Shown here: positions 49,063-60,567 of the stretch, piece by piece
Layout: each line of letters starts with the position of its first letter
How positions within the stretch are numbered: position 1 is the stretch's first letter
Assembly: GCA_006538405.1 (NCBI GenBank)
Contig: BJKQ01000009.1
Span: 2,428,001-2,492,000 of the forward strand
Direction: 5' to 3'
Length of the DNA: 64,000 bases
From: Hansfordia pulvinata
Taxonomy: Eukaryota; Ascomycota; Sordariomycetes; Xylariales
Made by a program: the position numbers and the translations under genes
Notes under the pieces: generated by a model
The model's input: the letters and a program-made list of their open reading frames with translations, nothing else
Told to the model about the DNA's origin: nothing
Database searches by the model: none

Positions 49063-52000
49063 ATGGCGGCCTTCAACCTGGCGGGCTATCCCCAGCAGCC
49101 CCGACGGCAGTGGCAGGTGTGGCGGGACTCGGACAGTTGGCCCGGGGGCGGCCCCATGGCCCCTGTGGCCCCCCCGGCCGCGGGCGGCGGTCCCAGCGGT
49201 TTCAGCGGTCCCAGCGGGTCCGCACTGGTCCTCGCGGCCCCTCAGTCACTGTACCAGCGCCAGCACCAGCACCAGCAGCGCCTGCAACTCCAGCAGAAGC
49301 AGCAGCAACAGCAGCAGCGCCAGCACCATTTGTACCTGCACCACTTGCAGCAGCAGCAACAGCGCCAACAGCGCCAAACGGGGCTCGACCGCCAGGCCGC
49401 GCTGGCAGACGTCACGACGACAACCACGACGACAACCACCACCACCACCACCACCCAGACGCCCTCTTCCCTGTCCCCAACCGCTGCATCACCAGACTCT
49501 GCCTCGGCGGCCCTGTCCTACCTTCACCTCCACCAACACCGTCTTTACGACACCGGCGGCGGAAGCAGCAGCAGCAGCAGTAACAGCAACAATAACAGCG
49601 ACAGCCGCTCCAATTTCAACCCCACAAACATCTCCGCCGCCACTACTCCCACATCCTCTGCCAACCACAACAACAACATAAACACCTCAGTCACCAACTG
49701 GCTCCCCGGAGCGCGCCTGACGTCGTCTCCCACTTCCGTTCCCGGAATCGCCCCGAGCAACACGTTCTACGCCCGCGCAAAGCCCTGCCCAGCTCTGGCG
49801 CCACCACGGCTGACCCCACCGCCATCCACGTCGCCGCCGCCGCCAGCTCTACGTACAAAGTCAACACCAAAAAACGAAGAGCGTCCGAGGCCATTTCTAC
49901 TCTCTCCTCCTCGTCGGCCCCTTCTCCTAGCCATTCCCCACCATTTCTCCGGCCACCACCGCCTCAGACGAGCGCCCAGTCCTGGCTCCCAAGGACCAAA
50001 ATGCCGCCCTCAGGCCCCGTCTGCCCAAGCCGCCCTCGCTCCTGAAGACAAGAGGCTCCGCCTTCTACGCCTCGCCTACTTCGGCCTCGCCCTCCACCGC
50101 CTCGCCCTCTTCGCCCTCCCCTCCTCCTACTTCAACATGCCTTTCGACAGGTCACACAATACCACCGCCCGCCCTCAGATGCCCTCCCTTAGTGCCGCTG
50201 CCGCTAGAGCCGTCAACCGCACCCCTCTCATGCCCAAGATTGCCTCCAAGGCTCCTCAAACCCCGACTCCCACCTCGGTCCCTCCCCTGCAGTCCCAAAC
50301 CCCGGGCTCCAACAGGCGGGTCCCACAGCGTCCCAACACAGCCAGCTCCTATCGCGATACCCCGTCCGGCCTGGCCCACGATACCCCGGATTCGCGCGCG
50401 GGTGCCGACCCCCGACCCCGGTCCCATTCCTGCCGACCACCATCACCCCGCGTTCCGGCCAGAGGCAGAACCGCGTCGACAGTGCCAACAACACCCCGAA
50501 CGGCACACCTGTTCCCGACCCAATGAATCCCTCCTCGCGCCCCTCGGCGCTGGCACTGGCCAGTCCGCCCACAGAGCATGGCTTCTCTCCCAGCCCCACA
50601 AGTAGCGGCGGCGGCATGCGGAAACCTGCCGTCTCCTTCAGTGCCGTCCCGACGCCGCCTTCCACTTTCTCGCGTCATGATTCGGGCTCCAGTGCCGACT
50701 CCAAGTTCTTCCACGCCAGCGATGCGCCAGCCAGCGGCAACCGGCCCGTCAGCGCACAGAAACAAGCAAATGCCACCAAGGGGCCGACCTTCTTCTACGC
50801 CAACGGCAACTCAATCGAGCCCAAGAGCAACCCTCCCCACCCCCAGGACAATCTCTCCTCGAAATTCATGTATGCCAACGGCGGCAGCACCCCCGATTTG
50901 CGCCCTAGCCCCTCGGCTCCATCTTCACGCCCGGCTTCAACCATCGGCGCGGCCCCCAAGGCTCCAAGCCGCCCGGGTACGAGTCACCAGCATCATCATG
51001 CCCCGATGGCCCAGAGACCCGTCTCTCCGTCAAAGCCTTTCAGCTGAAAGGCAGCCAGCTGCCTCCGATTGCGACAGCCAAGCCGCCTGGCCCTACCCAT
51101 CCACTCGGGCCTGCCCCCAGCGTTCGTCGTACTAGTTCCGGTGCCTCTCGTCCCGGCGCTCGGTCAAGATCCGACAGTGTGGGTTCTGGAGACTACAACC
51201 TCATTGCGCCCAAAATTCGCTCTCCAGGTCTCCGCCCCATTCCGCTTCGCCCACGTCTTTCCCGACGTCATATCCTCCTTCGACGCCTCAACCCCTCACC
51301 TTGGCCTCAATAATCCAAGCCGCCGAGGACCTTGCCGACATGGATGAGGAGGACCCCGACCACGACGAGGACCACGAAAGTCCTGGCTCACCCGACGATT
51401 CCAGATCCGATCTACACAGCCCCACCAAGTCCAATCTGGGCCCTGATCCTATGAGCGAGTTGGTGGCCAATGCAAGGAGGGAACGCAAGGTGCAAGATCT
51501 TCAAATTACCAATGCGTCTCTGGAAGCCATCAACAGAACACTGGAACGCCAACTCCGGAAGCAAACGGCCGAACTGAGGAGGTACAAGCGGCTCTCGCGT
51601 TCTGGCCGTCTCTCCTTGACCTCGAGCCGCGTCAACTCGGAAGCTTTGTCGCCCGAACAGGCTCTCAACATGGGTCTCTCTGATTTGGCTGAGGAGGCGT
51701 CTGACGTGGACGACGAATCTGATTTTGATGATGACTTGTCAGAGGCGGACTCGGAACAAATGAGCGCCAGCATGCAGGCTGAGAGAGACGCCAAGCTCCA
51801 GAGACGCGACGAGCAGCGACTTCAACTCGACTTGACCAAGCACCAGCATCTATTGGCTGGTTCTCAGAAGATCAACCAGAGCATCAAGAGATGCCTTGAC
51901 CGAACCGAAGAACTCATCAAGGATGGGAAAAAGGCTCTTGATTACCATGTGAGAGTGAGCGATGTCGAGATTGGCGGGCGAGTCTTGGACCCCTTGGATG

Positions 52001-52167
52001 AGGAGGACGAGCAGCCCAGCAACGCCATTGTCGAGCCCGAAGGCCAAACCATCAAGATCCGAGACGATATGAACCACGAATCACTCGAGCCGCCGCGGAT
52101 ATCAAGCTGGAGTTTGGAACCACAAGATCGGGATAGTGGCATTGAGATGCCAGTCGATGGTGGTTAA
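49063..52167 (+). CDS. large low-complexity protein with C-terminal coiled coil, six apparent missing bases
   Basis: I do not recognise this protein. It starts MAAFNLAGYPQQPRRQWQVW (49063), then Gln/His-, Thr- and Asn/Ser-rich tracts. The reading frame steps by -1 six times, near 49788, 49936, 50118, 50409, 51001 and 51205-51225. The best text runs through YKVNTKKRRASEAISTLSS, RPRLPKPPSLLKTRGSAFYA, MPFDRSHNTTARPQMPSL, TPVPFLPTTITPRSGQRQNR, SVKAFQLKGSQLPPIATAKP and PTSFPTSYPPSTPQPLTLAS. From 51301 the frame is unbroken: acidic SIIQAAEDLADMDEED, a coiled coil (VANARRERKVQDLQITNASL) and an acidic end. Corrected length is about 1036 residues. The helical C-terminus suggests a scaffold; no function can be assigned. 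Confidence 0.65.
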
Positions 52168-53748
52168 TAGGGCGCCCCCAGCTGCATCCGCCACTACCTG
52201 CAACACAACAAACTGCGCGGCAGAGCCGCAACACATCGCCACTCTTTTCAAACAAAACCACACAAACGCAAGCCTGCTTCTCATTCCTTTTTCTGTTTTG
52301 GCTCGGCTTTTTGATCTTCTGGTTTTGTACCAGGTATGGGGTTCAGAGGAAGCGGGACGGCACCGCCCTCCATATACCAGGCGTTATCAGGGCGTTCCGA
52401 ATTTTCGAGCCGCCTGATGGCCGCTCTGCCAGCACTCTAATGCCCAATTGTCCTCTTCTTTGTCATCCTAAATATCGTCTGTTTCATTTTCACCTTCTGC
52501 GACGGCTTCTCAACAGCAGAAGCGAATATACGAGCCAGATCCGCCTATTGGCAACGACATGAAGAGTCGATTGGACCTCGTTTCTTTGTATCATACTACA
52601 GCCTGCTGCTTTTACTACTTCAACTAGATACCCCATTTTCTTGTCCTCCACAGCGTTCTCCTTTCCTGTCCAATATTTGATCTTGTATACCTTCTTGGGA
52701 TTGGCCTTGGCCTTGGCCGCGTTATGCGGATAGACATGATATCAGGAGGCTCACCAAGCCCTCAGACAGAGGGGTATGACAAATACATAGATGAGATGGG
52801 GGAGGGGAATGACACTAAGGGGAAATAAATTCAAAAGAAGTCAAGCCAGAAATCGAGGAGCTGAAGAAAGCTGAAAATATGAATCAAGTCACTCCGTGCG
52901 GCGCTGAAGCGGATGCTCTAGAGCGCATCTCCCTTTCACGACTATGTCTGTCATCAATGCGACAGCTTCACGACGCTTGCCCGCTTCACCGATAGCCAGG
53001 TCACATTTGTTGGCGAAGAGTCCTTTCCATAGACGATCAGGTTAGATCAGATGTGCACCAATAGTATCTGTCTACCTACTGGGCACGTCCTATTCCAGCC
53101 TTGCTCTACCCAACATCAACTCGGCCGGTGAACGACACCCACCGCCTGATGCAAGGCTCGGAAACGTAGAAGACACAGCTAGATACTTCGGGAAATACAA
53201 GCTGATCCGATCTTCGCTTCCCTGACCGAGGGTTGCATTGCCTCTCAAGAATGGAAAAGAGACCGAGCCCGAGAAGGCCAGATGCTAGGTGCCAGACTTG
53301 TCCGACCGACCAACCGCAGGGCGGAACCAAGTTCCCCATCCCTCGTGATTGCCTTCGCTGCCAACGCTCAATGAAAGGTTTCTCAGGCCCCATAAACTCG
53401 TCGAGACTATGCCAACCAAGCTGTCGCCGGGGCTGGGGACCAAGACCGTATCGTAGCACCCAGCAAAAGCCTCGTTTCTTCCTCCTCTCCATCTCGAACC
53501 CTTGCGTTACAACTCTGAGCAGCGCCTACCTGATCTCTGGTTTCGAGCATGGCAGCGGCCGCCCGGCGCCCATCACCTGGTTCCGGCATCACTTCCACTC
53601 CCATCCTGCAAAGTTGCAGCTGACAAGGCCGCTCTGAACAGTGAGGGAAGTGGTGAGTAGCGCGAGACACCTTGCTCTGCCGGGGTGCATGATCGCAGAA
53701 CAGAACTGCGCACGTCCCAACAGCTCTGTGCTCGCGGTCTTTGCCGTC
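52168..53748. other. convergent intergenic region, no gene seen
   Basis: 1.6 kb between two genes that point at each other. Frames exist on both strands at 53106-53637, overlapping and without motifs. AAATAAA near 52825 could be a polyadenylation signal of the plus-strand gene. Confidence 0.45.
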
Positions 53749-55320
53749 TCAGATGGTTCTCTCACCGCCGTTGCCTCCACCGTCGCCGTTGGCGGTGCCG
53801 TTCACAGAACCGTCACCGTGGCCGTTGCCGCCGACGGACCCGTGGCCAGCGCCAGTGTTGCGGGCAGCAACAAAGGAGCCCATGGTGCCGGGCGGGACGT
53901 ACGAATGGCCCGTGGTCTTGTTGCCCTTGCCCTTGTTGTACTTGTACTTGGCTTTGGGGACGGAGCGCGCCTTCTAGGTCTGAGAGGAATGGGAATTTGG
54001 TCAGTATACTGGCAAATTGCAGCTAGAGTAGTTAGGGGGTCTCGGATGAGGGGCGGTGGGTCGGTGTGTACCTTTCGCTGCGCATCACCATTGCCGGCCT
54101 CGGCGTTGCTGTCGTCGTTGGCGTGGCCGTTGCGCGACTCGCCCGTCTCGGCGTGGACAAAGTCGTTGTCCTGGACGATGATCTGCTTCTTGGCGACCTG
54201 GTGCATGAGGGCGATGAAGGACGAGTTCTGGAACTTCTCCGACGTCTCGTGGGCAAGGTTGTCGACGAGCTCCTGCGCAGTACGCGAGAGCTGGTCGTTG
54301 TCCATGCGCTGCTGGTGCTGCTGGGCCTCGGGCCTGTCAGCAGCAGCGTTGCCGCCGACCTCGCGCGGGTCGGAGGCCAGCGAGTCGGTGGCGTGTTGGC
54401 CGTTGGCGCCCTGCATGGTGTGCTCCTCGGGGCCGCGGGTCTTTCCAGCGGCGCCGTGGGCCTCACGCGACGACGGACCCTGGGACGAGACGACGACGGG
54501 CGGAGTAGCCGCAGTGCCGGAACCATTCATCTGCATCCAGTCGTTCATGGCGCTCTGGAAGTCTTTCTCGGACTGCTGACGAAACTTCTCCTGCTCCTCG
54601 GCCGTCTGTGGCTGCGGCTGCGGCTGCATGAAAGGCATGCCGACTGGGACTATATGCGTGGGTTAGTGGTGTCCGGGCTGAAGGAAACATGCCGGCGTCT
54701 CTGCTTACATTGCTGTTGGCCGCCCCCGTGGTATCCTGGAGCAAAAGAAGGCATAGATGCCGGAAAGCCATACATAGGCTGATAGGCGGGCGGTCCCTGA
54801 GCCATGAACGGGGGGAGGCCGGGTGATGCATGGCGCCCGGATGATGAGCAGGGCCGGCAGGGCCAGCAGATCCAGAAGGGCCCAAGTTCATGCGGTTGAA
54901 GTCGTTGATCCAAGACTGGTGCGCCTGAGGCCCGGGGCCAGCATGAAGGGGCGGAGGGCCTCTCATGGCAGCCGGATCAACGGGAGCAGTGGGCGCCATG
55001 TTGTGGTGACCAGGATGGAAACCTGGACCGAATCCGGGCATCTGCATGGGATCGGGGCCAGCCATATGAAGGGGTTGCTGTCCGTGAGCAAAGCTGGCAA
55101 AGTCCTGCTGGGCTTGCTGGGCCATGCCCGGAGCAGCAGAGCGAATGCCGCCGAGTCCCTGCGTTATGGTCAAATGAGAGAGCCTGGCGAGATGGGATCA
55201 TCTGAGGCTTACATTGGGGCCAGTCTGGTGGACACGGTCCTGCTGGTGAGAGCGGTCCTGCTCGAAGTGAGAAGCCAGGCCCTTGGCAGGGTTGGAGGGG
55301 CCGCAAAGACTGTCGGCCAT
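53749..55320 (-). CDS. PEX20: Pex20 peroxisomal import co-receptor, one apparent missing base
   Basis: Four exons on the minus strand (55320-55213, 55158-54709, 54649-54072, 53973-53749) with introns of 54, 59 and 98 nt. The start MADSLCGPSN carries the Pex20/Pex5 N-terminal Cys (Cys6) used for export and recycling. Later come WINDFNRM (a W-x3-F Pex14-type motif), FRQQSEKDFQSAMNDWMQ and the conserved DNLAHETSEKFQNSSFIALMHQVAKK. Exon 2 (450 nt) has a frame break at a G6 run (54810-54815). One extra base both restores PASPPFMAQGPPAYQPM and gives the phase required by the next intron. Corrected length is about 453 residues. Pex20 carries PTS2 cargo with Pex7 into peroxisomes. The last exon adds a basic/Gly-Asn tail whose inclusion depends on the 3' splice site used. 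Confidence 0.85.
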
Positions 55321-56872
55321 GGTGAAGCGGCAAGAGTGGTGGTTGCGATGTTGGGAGAGACAAAAGTAAGGGCAAAAGGGTTCTGAGGCGCCGAGCAGAT
55401 TCTCCTTTTCAAGAAGCTGGGAAGAACAGCGAGTCCGGCGCAAGAAGGCTCAAGAAAGAAAACGAGTGAGCCCGAGATGGAGAGGCGAAGAAAGGACCTG
55501 GAAGGACAGAACGCCCGGCCTTGAATAGTGCCAAGATTGCAGATTATACAAGCTGGACAGAGGTCAGTCAGAGCAGGCGGAGGCCGTGCAAACTGGGCGC
55601 GGATGGGGCGGATTGAGGAAAAATAAAAAGGAATAGAAGGTTCCAAGTTGTCCAAAGAGCAGACTGGAACACCTGTGGGTGGACCGGGGAGAGAAAGAGG
55701 TGGAGGGTATGAGGTGAGAAGTGAGAAGTGAGTAGAGGCGGGATCTGACGTAGTCTGCAGACGGTTGGGAAGGGGGGGCGGTCGAGCAAACGGCCGACAG
55801 CTGGGACAATAACAAGAAACTGTGGGGGCAGACCCGTGCTCGCAACATTGAATGCAAGCCCAGGTGTGCTTCCTTGGACGCAGTTGTGGTGGCGAGCAGG
55901 CGATATGCAGGGCAACCGGAGAGCGACCGGGCAGCAGGGAGCGGGAAGCAGTAGAAGGTGGAGAATCGACTCACATGTAGAACCAACGGCTCCGCGGAGA
56001 AGATGTACAGAGTCGGCGGGCTCGAGGAGAGCAGCGCAAGAAGAGAGGGCGACGACGAGGTGCGCGATGGCTGAGCAAGCGACAGGAACCAAGGCGAGAG
56101 AGGCGACGAGCAGCCCATGGCGGCCCTCCACTGTGGCGGGCTGCCTTTGGTGACGACTACGGGTCTCGAGGTCGCTAAGGTGCTCCAGCTTTCGGCACGT
56201 CCGCCCGCTAACTCGGCTCGCGCTCGGCGGTCGGCAGGGGGTCAGGTACTTGCACCCCGCAAAGCCGCAGCGAGATACATCGGGCCTCCAGCGTGCCTGC
56301 ATCCACTGGTGGGGCCTTGTCGCTGAGCCGCGGCTGCGAACGGCCTGGGCTGCATCCCACTCCCCCGTGCCCCCGGACCAGACTCTCACGTGCTCTCCAC
56401 TCCACCTGAGGGTCATGGCACGCCTTGCGTGACTTTCACGTGGTTCCAAGGGCTGCTGCCAGTGACAGCTTGCTGACTGATTACACAGCAGCCCGGACGT
56501 CCAAGTTAACCCTCCACGGGCGACCATGTGGGGTCACTCACGCACGAGTGCAGCATCGAGTGCCGTTCCTTTCGCGTCTGACGCGCCGGATCAACGGAGC
56601 ATGTACTACATACCTGCCACTCTCCCATTCGCCCTCTAAAGGTCGCATATTCCAAGGCACAGCAATAGCATGTCACAACAATGGCCGTCTTGTACTCGTG
56701 GTAATGGGCTGACTACTTGATATTTCGGTCGATAGACAAGCCTATGTGATCACCCTCTCACGACTCAATCTGCGGTTCAACGCCCCCCACGTCCTGGTGA
56801 AAGCCCCTGGGACAACATGATCAACACTTGGATTGAGTAGCGGTTGTTGGATCGGTCTTTCTCCGCGCTTCT
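55321..56872. other. promoter region of PEX20, no gene seen
   Basis: 1.55 kb. A 319-codon minus-strand frame (55568-56527) has arbitrary composition and no motif. A TTGTACTCGTGG motif lies near 56691. Confidence 0.45.
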
Positions 56873-57307
56873 TTACTTCTTGGAGCCGGAGTTGGAGCTG
56901 CTGCCGCCCGATCGGTACGACTGCCCCGACGGCGACGTGTACGTCGAGCTGCCTGAGCCCGTGTTGTGGTACGTGCTACCGTTGGGGTTCGAGTAGTAGT
57001 AAGAGCCGTCACTGCTCGGCGCATGTCAGCAAAAGGGGTGGCGCAGACACGCGCAGGCGAGGCCGGCAGGGTAGGAGAGACATACGTGTTAGAATAGTGG
57101 TATGAGTTCGAGTTCGAGGCACCGCTGCCGTAGTCGCGAGCGCAGTAGTGGTTGCCCTGAACACGTCAGTTGGTTGGGCTTGGGCACGAGCAGAGGGCGG
57201 CCGGGTGGGTATCGTGGGTATCAACAAGGTGGGTAGAAGCTTATGAGGGGGCGGTGACATACCTGACTGTTGGTGCCGGAGCCCTTGTAGCTGTATCCCT
57301 CAGGCAT
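56873..57307 (-). CDS. small Ser/Gly/Tyr/Asn-rich protein of unknown function
   Basis: Three exons on the minus strand (57307-57263, 57156-57086, 57011-56873; introns 106 and 74 nt with GTATGT donors) give 84 residues: MPEGYSYKGSGTNSQ, then GNHYCARDYGSGASNSNSYH, then a run of Tyr/Ser/Asn/Gly repeats ending SNSGSKK. There is no signal peptide or membrane segment. Intron phases (0 and 2) and splice sites fit, and the joined sequence keeps the same unusual composition across exons, which supports the model. Proteins of this kind are familiar as conserved hypotheticals in sordariomycetes, but I know of no function. It is too broken by introns to appear as a normal open frame. Confidence 0.72.
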
Positions 57308-58094
57308 TTTTGTTGGCTGTGATGGTGTACTCTTGGTTGATGGTGATCCCAGTGTTGGTGGCGAGAGACACGAGCGTTGTTATTTTCTGTTTGCCTTGGA
57401 GCAGTGGGTCGTGGGTAAGGAAAATGAGGTCGGTATGCCATCGGGGATGGCGGACGAAGCAGGTAGCTTTTATACATCGAGCCCTGATGCCCCGCGACCT
57501 AACTAAACTCTAAAGGAGGTAAGAGGCAACCCGCCTCCTCACGGGATACGCGCGGAATCGGCGGTCACGACCTACGTGTACCCCTGCAATCCAGCGCAAC
57601 AAGCAAAAAGCAAAGAGCAAAACCGCCTCTTGGCCTGTCACGCCGATTGGGGCGCGGCCAGTGCTGTCCCTGTACCTAAGGCGAAGGGCGTATGACACAG
57701 CACAAGAGAAGCCTGCCGCGTCCCGCATCGCAAGCCTAGACAAGCAAGAAGCCGCTCAGAGACAAACCCCCCCGCGCCTGATTGACCCGTGATTGGGGTG
57801 CTGTGTCAAACAGACCGGAGGGCGAGCATACTCGTACGAACACCCGTTGTTGCAGCTTCAACCTTGTCTGAGCCCCAGTGCGAGCGCAAACATATGGCGC
57901 ATTCATGTGACGAGGCCACCGAATGATGGCCAAGGATGGCGGCTGTCTTCGATCGGGCGTCGCGGAAAACGGCCAATGTGCGGTCTATTGAGGATATCGT
58001 CTCGGTGTATATATCTATCTACCGGGCAGAAAGGCAGCGCTTCTGTGGGTTTTTTTCTTCTTCTCGAGGCCCCTACATCACGTGCGGTCGGCCC
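57308..58094. other. intergenic, no gene seen
   Basis: Promoter side of the small protein gene and 3' end of the thioredoxin reductase gene. A CATACTCGTACGAAC motif lies near 57828. Confidence 0.5.
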
Positions 58095-59227
58095 TTAGAT
58101 CTTGCCCTTGGATGCGCCCTCGCGGTCGTCAACCTCCTGGTCGGCCAGGAACTTCTCAGCGTCCATGGCGGCCATGCAGCCAGAGCCGGCGCTGGTGATG
58201 GCCTGGCGGTAACGCTTGTCCTGGACGTCGCCGGCGGCGAAAACACCCTCGACGCTGGTCAGCGGGGTGCCGGGCTTGGTGACAATGTAGCCCTCGTCGT
58301 CCGTGTCGAGCTGGCCCTTGACAAGGACAGTGGCCGGGTCGTGGCCGATGGCGTAGAACAGGCCGTTGGCGTCCATGGTCTCCTGCTCGCCAGTGGCGTT
58401 GTTCTTGATGACCATTTGACTCATGAGGCCATCTTCGCCGCCCTTGACCTCAACACCCTCGCAGTTGAAGCGCACTGTCACCTTGGGTGGTTAAGCAGGC
58501 GCTGCGACATGATGCTGCTGGCACGCAGCTTGTCCTTGCGCACCAGAACCGTGACGTGGCTAGCGTACTTGGTCAGGAAGGTGGCCTCTTCGGCGGCGCT
58601 ATCGCCGCCGCCGATGACGACGAGGGGCTTGTTGCGGAAGATGGGAACGGCGCCATCACACACGGCGCAGGCGCTGATGCCGTTCTGCCAGTACTTTTCC
58701 TCGCCAGCGAGCCCGAGGCGGCGGGCGGAGGCGCCCGTGGCGACAATGACGGCGTCGGCGGTGTGCTCCTGGCCGGGGGACCACTCGGTCTCGTAGCGGA
58801 AGGGACGGGCGGACAGGTCAAGCTTGGCGACGGTCTCGGTAATGATCTTGGTGCCGAAGCGCTCCGACTGGGCGCGCATGTCGTCCATGAGGGCCTGGCC
58901 CATGATGCCCTTGGGGAAGCCGGGGAAGTTCTCGACGTCGGTGGTGGTGGTCAGCTGGCCGCCGGCGGCGATGCCGTTGGCGAGGAAACCCTCGTAGAGG
59001 ACGGGGCTCAGCTCGGCGCGGGCAAGGTAGACGGCCGCCGTGTGGGCGGCGGGGCCGGAGCCCACGATGACGACCTTGCTATGCATGGCACGGGTTGCCG
59101 TCGCTGTGGCTAGGCGCGTCGACTGGCGTTGCGAGTTGGTCAGGAGCCCTGCGGAGACGGCGGCTGCGGCGACGGGGAGGCCGGGAACGCCTGCGCGGAG
59201 CGTACGTCGGAAGGCGTGGGAAAACAC
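58095..59227 (-). CDS. thioredoxin reductase (NADPH), possible dual start, one apparent missing base
   Basis: The frame begins [14 protein letters not shown] with a basic, hydroxylated 47-residue extension like a mitochondrial presequence. A second Met (M48, 59086) starts the cytosolic-type core [17 protein letters not shown] (FAD site). The redox centre is ACAVCDG (Cys187, Cys190) and the NADPH site [13 protein letters not shown]. At a G3 run (58485-58487; coding strand CCC) the frame shifts. One extra base turns HPR-stop into [12 protein letters not shown] and the rest runs to [18 protein letters not shown] and SKGKI. Corrected length is about 377 residues. The enzyme passes electrons from NADPH to thioredoxin. 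Use of both starts, giving mitochondrial and cytosolic forms, is an inference from the extension. Confidence 0.88.
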
Positions 59228-60567
59228 TTTGGCGGTTGTGGGTCGTGCGCGACCGAACGATTAGCGGGGACAATGATGGTGGTGACGGCGGCGGTCATGT
59301 CATGGGAAGAAGAGGGAAGGGAAGAGAGTGGAAACGATTAATTAAAGCGGCCAGGCTCGTCTTGACTCTGCCGTCGCCAAATTTCCACCCCGCGGCGGAG
59401 CAGGGAACAGCATGGTCTTTGCGCTTGTGCACGTATTCGAAGCTCGATGGCGGGGGGAATGGAGCAAAATGGGCAGAAGGGGACAGCACGAGCAACACTC
59501 ACGATTATTCAGAATGCGGAACGCCGTGGTACTGGTGAAGCAAGGGCGCCGTCGGTGGGATGGGGTGGGAGGCAATGAGATAGGTTGGTACAGTGGTGGA
59601 TTTCGTACAGATTTCCAGCTCAGACAAGAGGAAAGAGAGGGACAAAAATCCAGTAGGCAGGCCCGATCCGGATGGCCGACAACCCGCCTCACCAGCTTCC
59701 AGATCCATAGAATCAGAACCAAGCAACAACCCACCCGCCGCCGGTCCGTCCTCGGCCACAGAGCAGCAGCCCAGAATGCTCTGGAGGCGGCCAGCGCATG
59801 CTCCGTCGAGGCGCCCGCGCGCGATTGCGAATAACCCCGCATTATTCAGCAACCGCGGCCAAGCGGCAGCGACCAGGCGACTCGCGAGGCGGCAGTCGGC
59901 CCGGCCGGTCGTTCTGCAACAATCAGCGAGCAAGAAGACCAAACATCAGAGAGAAACCAGGGGTCTCTTCTCGAACCGCAACAAACTGGCCCGCCCCGCT
60001 GCCGATCCGCCCACCTTGCCGCCCCTCCGTCCTGCCACCCTGCCGAGTTCGGAGCGTCGGTGCACCCTGAGTGCGTGTCGTAGGCATTGATGGACAGGAC
60101 TTGATGTCAGAGCATCGTCTCACAGGCACGTTGCAGACACCCGTAGCGTCAGAGGGCGTGCTTGCGCTGGTCAAGGTTCGGTCACCAGCCAGATACGCGA
60201 ATGGCATGATTTGTTTGTGCTCTTGTGTGGCTTTAAGCAAAGCTGCATCTCCTCCTATCTGCGTGTCTCTTAGCTGAGTCCGACACAGCCGACAAGTCCA
60301 GCGCCGCCCTTGCGCATTACGGAGTAGAAAAGCAGCGAGTGGCGAGGGCCGTCTCTCTGTGGGCACCTGAAGCTGGCGCGAGCTGTGGATCGTTGACAAG
60401 ATCGTGCCACTGATACAATAGTACAGTGCACGCAAAGACATTTGATGAATTGGCGAATTATCGAGACCACCACACCACACCTCGATATGTTGTTCCATTG
60501 CATCAAATACGTATTGTTCCAGGTACCGTCGCATTGTAGCCTTGCTCTCAACCCCCGCTCAGTCACT
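59228..60567. other. promoter region of thioredoxin reductase, no gene seen
   Basis: 1.3 kb. Overlapping open frames on both strands (59342-60534) are compositionally arbitrary and lack motifs. Confidence 0.5.

Noticed and set aside
55568..56527. 319-codon minus-strand frame upstream of PEX20
   Set aside because: Lies in the PEX20 promoter region; composition arbitrary and other frames of similar length overlap it.
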